From Thiorhodococcus minor (GTDB lineage: Bacteria > Pseudomonadota > Gammaproteobacteria > Chromatiales > Chromatiaceae), in contig NZ_JAAIJQ010000017.1 in NCBI RefSeq assembly GCF_010820565.1, positions 1 to 64,000 on the forward strand: a stretch of 64,000 nucleotides of DNA, in the 5' to 3' direction. Made by a program: the position numbers and the translations under genes. The notes beneath the pieces are model-generated. The model worked only from the letters and a program-made list of their open reading frames with translations. It did no database searches and had not been told where the DNA came from. This document shows positions 30,164 to 37,697 of the stretch, piece after piece (within the stretch, counting starts at the first letter, position 1; every line of letters starts with the position of its first letter).

Positions 30164-30466
30164 ATGAAGATCCCAGGCGCCATCGTCGCGCGACCTGTTT
30201 CGACGCCGAGCGAGCAGAGCCGGGACGCTTTGCCCCAGATCTTCCCTGGACCCTCCGCGGTCCAGGCCGATCCCGTCGTTCAGCGTCCGATCTCCAAGGT
30301 CGAGCCAGATGTCGTCCTCGATCTTCGCAACCGACATCCAGTGCGCGTCGAGGGCTCTGCTGGTCGACGCTACGCGCGGCAGGCGGTTGAGACCTATGAA
30401 TCGGTCCACCAGCTCAAGCAGCGTGACAACCTGCGCTCCGTCTCTGGCGTCGACGATTTCGCGTGA
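30164..30466 (+). CDS. Small hypothetical protein
   Basis: 100 residues beginning MKIPGAIVARPVSTPSEQS. The C-terminal part, YARQAVETYESVHQLKQRD followed by GVDDFA, resembles the end of small proteobacterial proteins with an alanine/tyrosine helix and a terminal 'GxDxYA'-like tail. Codon use is GC-rich as in neighbours. The ribosome-binding site is weak. No function can be given. Confidence 0.5.
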   Translation: MKIPGAIVARPVSTPSEQSRDALPQIFPGPSAVQADPVVQRPISKVEPDVVLDLRNRHPVRVEGSAGRRYARQAVETYESVHQLKQRDNLRSVSGVDDFA

Positions 30467-30882
30467 GTCCAGTGCCCGTTCTCTCCAATGTGGCAGGGTG
30501 GTGCGGCGTTGGGAGTGTCGGCCTCCAGCTCAACACCTGTCGGCCTAGAGGCCGACACTCCAAGCATTGATGTCGGCCACGCCGGTCATGGGCTCGCAGC
30601 TTTGCGTGAGGCGCCATTTTCCACTTGCTCGAATGCCGATGATTGTGTCCAGTCCCATCGAAAGCGATCCTGTCCCCAATGCTTTCGGGCATCGGTGTTG
30701 CGATCAATGGGGGGCGAAACTTTCGAAAGGGGCGGCCCGATCTGTCGACCTCGAAGGGGCTGGCGGATGTCTCTGGGGGCTGGCGTCGAAACCCTTCGGT
30801 GACTGGGCAGATTCTCCACAGTTGGGCGATGGTCACCTTCGAGGTTTAGGCTTGCCCCCTTTGACGCTTGAGTAGGTAGCGC
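30467..30882. other. Intergenic interval before the MacAB-like operon
   Basis: Contains the palindrome at 30509-30563. No supported gene; short frames on both strands are unlike neighbouring genes. Confidence 0.5.
30509..30563. repeat. Palindrome related to 17895-17952
   Basis: GAGTGTCGGCCTC (30513-30525) is perfectly complementary to GAGGCCGACACTC (30548-30560), with a 22-base loop. It shares CGGCCTCCAG in the left arm and a similar layout with the palindrome at 17895. Confidence 0.7.
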
Positions 30883-32169
30883 ATGAGCCAAGCAGGCAAT
30901 CGGCCGGATCCCGCGGTCGCCGCGCGTCTCGGTCTGGTAGAGGGTACGTCGCGGCACCGACGCCGCTGGCTTTGGTGGGTGGGGCTGGCGGGCATTACGC
31001 TCCTGCTCGCCGGACTCGCGCTCGTCGGCGATGGCCGGCAAGATGGCCCGAGCTACCGCACCGCCGAGGTGCGTCGCGGCGACCTGAAAGTTGAAGTCAC
31101 GGCCACGGGAAAGCTGCAGCCCGTGACCCAGGTCGACGTCGGCACGGAGGTCTCCGGCACCATCCAAAGCGTCGAGGTCGATTTCAACGCTCGGGTCCGG
31201 CAGGCACAGGTCATGGCCAAGCTGGACCCGGAGAAGTATCGCGCCGACGAGCGTCAGTCCGCGGCGGCGCTGTCCTTGGCGCAGGCCCAGGTCGATGAGG
31301 CCGAGGCGACCGCGAAGGAGACGGCCAACAAGCTGCGGCGCACCCGGGACCTCGTCAAAAAGCGGCTCGCCTCCCCGGAGGAGCTGGACACGGCCGAGGC
31401 CGCGGCCGAGCGCGCCATTGCCGCCCTGGCGGTCGCCCGCGCCAAGGTCGAGCAGGCGCAGGCCAAGCTGGACGCGGACCGGCGCACCCTGGAGAAGACC
31501 CTGATCCGCTCGCCGATCGACGGCATCGTGCTCAATCGTGTCGTCGAGCCGGGGCAGACGGTCGCGGCCTCCCTGCAGACGCCCGTGCTCTTCACCCTGG
31601 CCGAGAACCTGACGCAGATGGAGCTGAAGGTCGATGTCGACGAGGCGGACGTGGGGCAGGTGGAGGAGGGCCAGACGGCGGTCTTCACGGTGGATGCGTA
31701 CCCCGACCGCACCTTTCCGGCGACCATCACCCAGGTCCGTTTCGCGCCCGAGACCATCAATGGTGTCGTCACCTTCGGTGCGCTGCTGGCGGTCGACAAT
31801 GCCGACCTCTCGCTACGTCCGGGGATGACGGCGACTGCCGATATTTTGGTGCGCGAGGAGCGCGATGTCCTGCTGGTGCCGAATGCCGCGCTGCGCTTCA
31901 TGCCGCCGCGCCAGGAGGGCGCGAAGGGGCGGCCAAATCTCCTCAGCATGCTGCTGCCGAGACGACCGCGCGGCTCGGGACACCAGGCCGAGCCGCCGGA
32001 GAAGACGCCCAAAGGCGCCGTCGCTTGGGTGCTGCGCCAAGGCCAGCCGGCGTCGGTCGAGATCCAGACCGGCTCGACGGACGGGGCCGTGACTCAGGTG
32101 GTCGATGGCGATCTCGAGGCGGGCGCTCAGGTCATCATCGGTATCGAGCGGAGTGAGCCGACGTCGTGA
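30883..32169 (+). CDS. MacA-like periplasmic adaptor (HlyD/RND family)
   Basis: 428 residues. A short cytoplasmic N-terminus precedes one transmembrane helix (WVGLAGITLLLAGLALVG), then a lipoyl/barrel-sandwich half (VTATGKLQPVTQVDVGTEVSG), a long alanine-rich coiled-coil hairpin (about 110-200), the second lipoyl half and beta-barrel. The layout and the following ABC genes fit MacA-type adaptors that link an inner-membrane MacB transporter to a TolC channel. No outer-membrane component lies alongside. Confidence 0.88.
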   Translation: MSQAGNRPDPAVAARLGLVEGTSRHRRRWLWWVGLAGITLLLAGLALVGDGRQDGPSYRTAEVRRGDLKVEVTATGKLQPVTQVDVGTEVSGTIQSVEVDFNARVRQAQVMAKLDPEKYRADERQSAAALSLAQAQVDEAEATAKETANKLRRTRDLVKKRLASPEELDTAEAAAERAIAALAVARAKVEQAQAKLDADRRTLEKTLIRSPIDGIVLNRVVEPGQTVAASLQTPVLFTLAENLTQMELKVDVDEADVGQVEEGQTAVFTVDAYPDRTFPATITQVRFAPETINGVVTFGALLAVDNADLSLRPGMTATADILVREERDVLLVPNAALRFMPPRQEGAKGRPNLLSMLLPRRPRGSGHQAEPPEKTPKGAVAWVLRQGQPASVEIQTGSTDGAVTQVVDGDLEAGAQVIIGIERSEPTS

Positions 32170-32894
32170 TTGCGGTCGATGCCCCAGCGTCCGATCCTGT
32201 CCCCCTGATCGAGCTCCGCCGGGTCAGCAAGATCTATGGGAGTGGCGTGGCGGAGGTGCGCGCGCTCGACGGCGTGGACCTGCAGATCCAAGAGGGTGAG
32301 CTCGTTGCGGTCATGGGTCCGAGCGGCTCCGGCAAGTCCACGGCCATGAACATCCTCGGCTGCCTGGATACACCGACCCAGGGCTCCTACCGCTTTCGCG
32401 GCGTCCCGGTGGAATCGCTGGACCGCAACCAGCGTGCCTTGCTGCGGCGGCACTATCTCGGCTTCGTCTTTCAGGGCTTCAACCTGCTGAATCGGACCTC
32501 AGCACTGGAGAACGTCGAGCTGCCGCTCATCTATCGCCGCATCCCGCGCGCGGAGCGGCACCGCCTCGCCCATGAGGCGCTGGCCATGGTCGGGCTGACC
32601 GGCTGGGAGCACCACAGCCCGGCCGAGCTCTCGGGCGGGCAGCAGCAGCGCGTCGCCATCGCGCGGGCCATGGTGACCCAGCCCAGTCTCCTGCTGGCGG
32701 ACGAGCCGACCGGTAACCTGGACACCGCGCGCAGCCACGAGATCATGGCGCTGCTCACCGGCCTCAACCGCGAGCGCGGGCTGACCGTGCTCATGGTCAC
32801 GCACGAGGCGGATATGGCCGCCTACGCCCATCGCGTCATCCGTTTTCTGGATGGCCGCGTCGTCGACGTCGTCGCGTCCGGAGGGCCCGGCTGA
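32166..32894 (+). CDS. ABC transporter ATPase, MacB/LolD type
   Basis: 242 residues with Walker [10 protein letters not shown] (near residue 55), signature [15 protein letters not shown], Walker [14 protein letters not shown] and the H-loop VTHEAD. The [20 protein letters not shown] segment is typical of the LolD/MacB class. It overlaps the adaptor gene by 4 bases and the permease by 1, so translation is probably coupled. Confidence 0.94.
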   Translation: MIAVDAPASDPVPLIELRRVSKIYGSGVAEVRALDGVDLQIQEGELVAVMGPSGSGKSTAMNILGCLDTPTQGSYRFRGVPVESLDRNQRALLRRHYLGFVFQGFNLLNRTSALENVELPLIYRRIPRAERHRLAHEALAMVGLTGWEHHSPAELSGGQQQRVAIARAMVTQPSLLLADEPTGNLDTARSHEIMALLTGLNRERGLTVLMVTHEADMAAYAHRVIRFLDGRVVDVVASGGPG

Positions 32895-34099
32895 TGCTGT
32901 GGAACGCCCTGCTGCTCGCCCTGCGCGAGATCCGTCGCAACATGCTGCGCTCGGTCCTCACCATCCTGGGGATTGTCATCGGCGTGGCGGCGGTCATCGT
33001 CATGGTGACGCTGGGGGATGGCGCGACACGCCAGGTTGCCTCGCAGATCGAGAGCCTGGGCAGCAACCTGCTCATGATCCGCGTCGGTCAGCGCATGGGA
33101 CCGGGGCAGCGTTCCAATGCACCCGCCTTCAGTCTGGCCGACGCGCTGGCGATCCGTCGCGACGTCCGGGCGGCGCGGGCCGTGGCGCCCTCGTCCAGTA
33201 CATCGCTGACGGCGGTGGTCGGCAACCGGAGCTGGTCGACCACGGTGACGGGCACGGACGACGCCTATTTCACCGTGCGCAACTGGGAGCTGGAGGTCGG
33301 CCGCCTCTTCTCGATCAGCGATCTCCGGGGCGGCCGGGCCGTCTGCGTCATCGGTGCCACCGTGCGCCGCGAGCTCTTCGGGGCCATGGACCCGATCGGC
33401 GAGACGATCCGCCTCAAGTCCATGGCCTGCCAGGTCGTCGGCCTGCTGCGCGCCAAGGGCCAGAGCACCATGGGGATGGATCAGGACGACCTGGTGCTCA
33501 TGCCGCTGCGCACCTACCAGCGCCGCATCGCCGGCAATCAGGACGTGAACCTCATCCAGGTCTCCGTCCGCGACGGCTTCTCGACCGAGGAGACGACCAA
33601 GGAGCTGGAGCGCCTGTTGCGCGAGCGGCGCAACATTTCGGCGTCCGAGGACGACGACTTCAGCGTGCGCGATCTCAAGGAGATCACCAACATGCTGACC
33701 GGCACCACCCGTGTCCTCACCGCCCTGCTGACGGCGGTGGCCGCCGTCAGCCTGCTGGTTGGCGGCATCGGCATCATGAACATCATGCTGGTCTCGGTCA
33801 CGGAGCGCACGCGCGAGATCGGCATCCGGCTGGCCATCGGCGCGCTGGAGCGCGAGGTGCTGCTTCAGTTCTTGGTCGAGGCCGTGGCCCTGTCCTCCCT
33901 GGGCGGTATCCTCGGCATCCTGCTCGCACTCGGGGCATCCATCGGGCTCGCCCAGCTGCTGAACCTGCCCTTCGTCTTCAACCTCGGTATCGTCCTCATC
34001 GCCTTCTTCTTCTCCGCCGCCGTCGGCGTCATCTTCGGCTACTTCCCGGCCCGCCGCGCCGCGCGCCTCGATCCTATCGAGGCCCTGAGACACGAGTAG
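32894..34099 (+). CDS. MacB-like ABC permease
   Basis: 401 residues. One N-terminal helix (LTILGIVIGVAAVIVMVTLG), a large periplasmic domain (about 50-270) and three C-terminal helices, with the FtsX signature (VSLLVGGIGIMNIMLVSVTERTREIGIR segment). Here ATPase and permease are separate, unlike the fused E. coli MacB. The system may export a peptide, lipid or antibiotic; substrate unknown. Confidence 0.92.
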   Translation: MLWNALLLALREIRRNMLRSVLTILGIVIGVAAVIVMVTLGDGATRQVASQIESLGSNLLMIRVGQRMGPGQRSNAPAFSLADALAIRRDVRAARAVAPSSSTSLTAVVGNRSWSTTVTGTDDAYFTVRNWELEVGRLFSISDLRGGRAVCVIGATVRRELFGAMDPIGETIRLKSMACQVVGLLRAKGQSTMGMDQDDLVLMPLRTYQRRIAGNQDVNLIQVSVRDGFSTEETTKELERLLRERRNISASEDDDFSVRDLKEITNMLTGTTRVLTALLTAVAAVSLLVGGIGIMNIMLVSVTERTREIGIRLAIGALEREVLLQFLVEAVALSSLGGILGILLALGASIGLAQLLNLPFVFNLGIVLIAFFFSAAVGVIFGYFPARRAARLDPIEALRHE

Positions 34100-34182
34100 C
34101 GCCGGCTGGCCGTTGGCTGCGCCCCGAGCCTCGTGCAATGGACCGGTGTTCTATGCTCCGTCACGCATGGCGTCAAGGCGCG

Positions 34183-35031
34183 TCACTGCTCATCGCGCTG
34201 TTTCAGGAGCGCCCTGAGACGGGCGACCTCTGTGAGGGCGTCCTCTTTGGCCTGCCGCTCGGCCTCTTTGGCCCGCCGCTCGGCCTCTTTGGCCTGCCGC
34301 TCGGCCTGCACGGCGCCGCGCGCCTCCTCGAGCGCGCGCTGGATGGCGCGCTGCTGCCGCAGCGCATCCTGACGGGACTGGTAGCGATGGTAATCGCGCT
34401 CTTTCTCGGAGAATCGACTCAGGGTGCTCATGGCGTGCCTCATGATCGGGGACTGCATCCAGTCGGGAAGCTGATCGGGGTCGAGTCGCTCGCCCTCCTG
34501 GAGGAATTTTAGCCAGCGCTCGGCATCGGTTTCGACGGTCTCGATCGCAAATTTGCTCAGCTCGAACAGGCGAATGGAGCCGTGATCGAGTAGGGGGCGT
34601 CCCCGCTCGTCGCGCAGGGTGAAGCGATGGGCGTACTCCGGGCGCTCGGCGAGCAGGGTCTGATCGAGGATCCAGATCACATAGGCGGGCTGCAGCTCAC
34701 AATAGTCTTGGCCGCTCTGCAGCTGTTGGCTGTAGAGATCGGCCCAGGCGTAGAGGATGCGCGCGGCCAGATCCGGAAAGGTCAGCAGCTGGATCTCCAC
34801 TTGGAAAAGCCGCCGCGCCGCGTCGCGTGCCTTGACATCGACGATGGTCAGCTTGTCGTCGAGGGTCTCGCGCTCGTTGTAGGGGTTGACGATCTCGACT
34901 GAGGTGACCGGGGCGGGCAGCTCCTCGCCGAGCAGGGCGTTGAGTAGATTGATGAGCAAATCGCTGTGATCTTCGGAGCCGAAGAGGGTCTTGAAGACGC
35001 AGTCGACCTTGGGATCGATGGGGCGGTGCAT
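34183..35031 (-). CDS. Rpn-like PD-(D/E)XK nuclease family protein
   Basis: 282 residues. The N-terminal MHRPIDPKVDCVFKTLFGSE, with LTIVDVKARDAARRLFQVEIQL (putative D...ExQ active site), matches the Rpn recombination-promoting nuclease/PDDEXK transposase-like family. The C-terminus is a charged coiled coil that includes three near-identical heptapeptides AERQAKE, encoded by a 21-bp tandem repeat. It stands alone, with a repeat element upstream. Confidence 0.85.
   Translation of the reverse strand: MHRPIDPKVDCVFKTLFGSEDHSDLLINLLNALLGEELPAPVTSVEIVNPYNERETLDDKLTIVDVKARDAARRLFQVEIQLLTFPDLAARILYAWADLYSQQLQSGQDYCELQPAYVIWILDQTLLAERPEYAHRFTLRDERGRPLLDHGSIRLFELSKFAIETVETDAERWLKFLQEGERLDPDQLPDWMQSPIMRHAMSTLSRFSEKERDYHRYQSRQDALRQQRAIQRALEEARGAVQAERQAKEAERRAKEAERQAKEDALTEVARLRALLKQRDEQ
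34243..34305 (-). repeat. 21-bp tandem repeat inside the Rpn-like gene
   Basis: Three units of CTCTTTGGCCTGCCGCTCGGC (plus strand), with a single T-to-C change in the middle unit. The units are in frame and encode heptads of the coiled coil, so copy-number change would lengthen the helix without breaking the gene. Confidence 0.9.
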
Positions 35032-35211
35032 GGGGCGAGGCTAACGGGATAGCGCAGCCTTTACAATGCGTAGCGATGTGTGCGAGCCCATATAGGGAAG
35101 AGCGCGCGAGCGGTTCCGCCGTTTGGCATCCACCAACCTTTGCGTACTGGCTTGAAGTCGGCCTGGCGGATCGCGCTATCGGGCATCCGTCAGGCGCAGC
35201 TGGGTTTCAAC

Positions 35212-35454
35212 CCAAATCCGGCAGTTGACCGCTTTGCGCTTCATGCAGCACATGGATCATGATCGAGATCCTGGCTTCCTGCTGCTTCACCCGCAGGGTG
35301 AAGGCCGCTACGCCCCCCAGTGCACGCCCCGCGCGACGCCTGGCTGCGTTGCAACGGATTCTCTCTTGAGAAAGATTCCGTCGTAGCACCACTACGACGC
35401 CTCGTTGCGCCTTGCCAGACACCACGCTGGACGCCGTCCAACTGCCGGATCTAG
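35212..35454 (-). repeat. MITE-like repeat, copy 3 (inverted)
   Basis: 243 bp in reverse orientation to copies 1 and 2. The right end, CAACTGCCGGATCTAG, is identical to the end of copy 2; the left end is decayed (CCAAATCCGG for CTAGATCCGG). The hairpin GTCGTAG-loop-CTACGAC is kept, and extra bases near 35360-35380 explain the added length. Confidence 0.85.
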
Positions 35455-35476
35455 GTTCAACCGAATTGGGGCAGTC

Positions 35477-35625
35477 AGCTTCCAGCTACCAGCCGCCAGC
35501 GGACGAAAATCATAGAGTTGCCGGATTTTTTGATCGGCCAGCTGCTCACCCGTTGAGTGACTCGGAGAAGACCTGAAAGCAGCTCCAACACAAAGCTCTA
35601 AGCTGGCTGCTGGTGGCTGGCAGCT
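35477..35625. repeat. Imperfect inverted repeat, 24-bp arms
   Basis: AGCTTCCAGCTACCAGCCGCCAGC pairs with the complement of the segment 35602-35625 at about 20 of 24 positions, with a spacer of 101 bases. A CCAGC-rich sequence of the same kind lies beside repeat copy 1 near 17500. Confidence 0.55.
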
Positions 35626-36227
35626 CTTTCTAGGCTCAAGGATCCGCGTCCGCACGGGGTCTTGCTTTTCCGGAGCTTTGCAAGCGGCGCGAGGTCGGGC
35701 TATTCCGGCTCTGCAAGCCATGACGTTGAGGTAAGGCAAGACCTGTCGATAGGGGTGGCTTGATGGTGCCCCCGAGACAGGTCGTTGCAAGGTGGCCGTG
35801 CCGATCGGCCGACGGTGGCGAAGGGCTCAGAATAGGACGTATCCCGCATTCCTGTCGCGCATCTCCTGGCCTTGCTCTTGGTGCTGCGCGATCTGTTCCT
35901 AGTTTGATGCCGGGCGCTCTCGTTCTGAGGCCGCATTTGATCTAAGGTTTGGGGCATCGGCCTTGGTCGTCAGTTGGATCGGTGGCATGCACGCGCGAGA
36001 GCAGAGCCCACCGAATCCGGCGCCGGTGCTGCTGGACTAGGCTGCGCTTGACCACCCTGCGGAAGGCGGCCGGGCGAGACGATGATCGAGGCCGTGTCAT
36101 CGAAGTCGGCGACGGCTGGGGTGTTTGGGGTCGCTCGGCGAAAGCGCCCGGTGCGGCATGGCGCCGATCCTGTTTGCTCGATGTGGCGGCGAGGCTAGGG
36201 GGAGGGAGCTGGGTGGGACTTTTTGGG

Positions 36228-37598
36228 ATGTGGCGTCGGACGGACGAGCCAGAGCCGCTGGCGCCTCAGGCGCCGGATCCGGCCAAGGTGCTACGGGCGG
36301 TGCGCGAGGTCGGCGTATTCTCGGGTCTGCCGGATGCCGAGCGCCGCCGGCTCGTCGAGGCTCTGGTACCGATCGAGCTGTCGGCCGGGCAGCGCCTGTT
36401 CGAGAGTGGCGAGCCTGCGGAAAGGGCCTATGTGCTGCTGAGCGGCTGCATCCATCTAAAGCAGTCCGGCGCGGTCCATGTCGAGGAGCTGGCAGCGGGC
36501 GACTGGATCGGTGACGCCGACCTGGATCAGCCTGGCACCCATGGTGCGACCGCGGTCGCGCGTACGAGCACCTTGCTGCTGGGCATCGAGCCTGCCAGGC
36601 TCAGCGAGCTGGACGATGCCTTGCGGGCCTACCTGAGCAGGCGTCTCGCGCGGGCGAATATCGAGCGCTTGCGCGCGCTTCGCGGCCGGATCGAGGCGCT
36701 GACTGGACGCGAAGAGATCCTTGCGGAGCTGCTCTACGCGCAGCGCACCCAGAAGGGTGTCGGTTTCGCTCAGTCTTCGACGGTCAAGCTGCTCTTTTCC
36801 AAGGTCAAGGCCCTGCCGATCTCCAGCATGCGGCTGTTGAGCAAGATGCTCGACGAGCGCACGACCAAGAACGAGATCGTCGAGCTGGTGACCATGGATC
36901 CGGCCCTCACCACCACCCTGCTGAGGGCCGTCAACACGCCCTTGTTCGGCTTTCGCCACAAGACTACCAACGTGGGGCACGCCATCGTGCTCATGGGGCA
37001 TGACATCGTCTATCAGATCATCATGTCCGAGAGCATGCGCCGCAGCCTGCCGGATACGCCCTTCTTCAAGGAGCTGCATCGCCGCGCCATCGAGGTCTCG
37101 CGGATCGCGTCCCCGGTCTCCGAGGTGCTGCGCGCCGGTCGTCCCGCCGAGGTCGCCACCCTGGGCCTGCTTTGCGACATCGGCTTCGTGGTCATCGAGC
37201 TGCTCAAGACCAACAATCCGGGCCTGAGCATCCTCTTCGACGACCTGGAGCCGGCTGAGATGGGCGCCGAGCTGCTGCGGGCCTGGCAGCTGCCGGAGCT
37301 GCTCTGTGGCAGTATCCAGTACAGCCGCTATCCGGAGTTCGCGCCGCCGCAGCGCGTTCCGCTGGAGGTGCGTGCCAATGTCGCGGCGCTCTATCTGGCG
37401 CGCTGCTGCTATGACGATCTGCACGGGATCCAGGGTGCGTCGCCCAGGATCTTCGTCGCCGAGTATCTGAGCGCGATCGGCTATCCGGATCTCACGGCGG
37501 AGGGATTGCTCCGCGATCGCGTGCTGCCAAAATTGCGGGTCCAGATGCGCCATCTCCCACGCTCACTGGCGGAGCGCGTGCGTCAGTTCGGGCGCTGA
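36228..37598 (+). CDS. Cyclic-nucleotide-binding-like plus HDOD domain protein
   Basis: 456 residues. An N-terminal cNMP-binding fold (about 25-125; FSGLPDAERRRLVEALVPIELSAG and GQRLFESGEPAERAYVLLSG) is followed by an HDOD domain (about 190-390; VTMDPALTTTLLRAVNTPLFG). HDOD proteins are inactive HD relatives used as signalling scaffolds. The start at ATG 36228 (MWRRTDEPEPL) is preceded by a purine-rich GGGTGGGA stretch. The ligand is unknown and the cNMP-binding Arg/Glu pattern is not obvious. Followed closely by the patatin gene. Confidence 0.85.
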   Translation: MWRRTDEPEPLAPQAPDPAKVLRAVREVGVFSGLPDAERRRLVEALVPIELSAGQRLFESGEPAERAYVLLSGCIHLKQSGAVHVEELAAGDWIGDADLDQPGTHGATAVARTSTLLLGIEPARLSELDDALRAYLSRRLARANIERLRALRGRIEALTGREEILAELLYAQRTQKGVGFAQSSTVKLLFSKVKALPISSMRLLSKMLDERTTKNEIVELVTMDPALTTTLLRAVNTPLFGFRHKTTNVGHAIVLMGHDIVYQIIMSESMRRSLPDTPFFKELHRRAIEVSRIASPVSEVLRAGRPAEVATLGLLCDIGFVVIELLKTNNPGLSILFDDLEPAEMGAELLRAWQLPELLCGSIQYSRYPEFAPPQRVPLEVRANVAALYLARCCYDDLHGIQGASPRIFVAEYLSAIGYPDLTAEGLLRDRVLPKLRVQMRHLPRSLAERVRQFGR

Positions 37599-37697
37599 TG
37601 CCGAGGTGGTGAGGTGTTGCACAATTGTCTTGGCGTCCCGGCCGACCGCGATCTCTCTGTACTTCATCGCCCTTTCGCTAGACGAGGTTTCCCATCC

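Larger units (their letters stand above)
35032..36227. other. Long interval with repeat copy 3 and no clear gene
   Basis: Holds repeat copy 3 (35212-35454) and an imperfect 24-bp inverted repeat (35477-35500 with 35602-35625). The frames that run through 35949-36227 extend the following HDOD gene but lack family similarity and a ribosome-binding site, so I treat them as noncoding. Confidence 0.55.

Noticed and set aside
30883-34099. LolCDE lipoprotein-release system
   Set aside because: An adaptor of the HlyD/MacA type and a single permease fit MacAB, not LolC/LolE.
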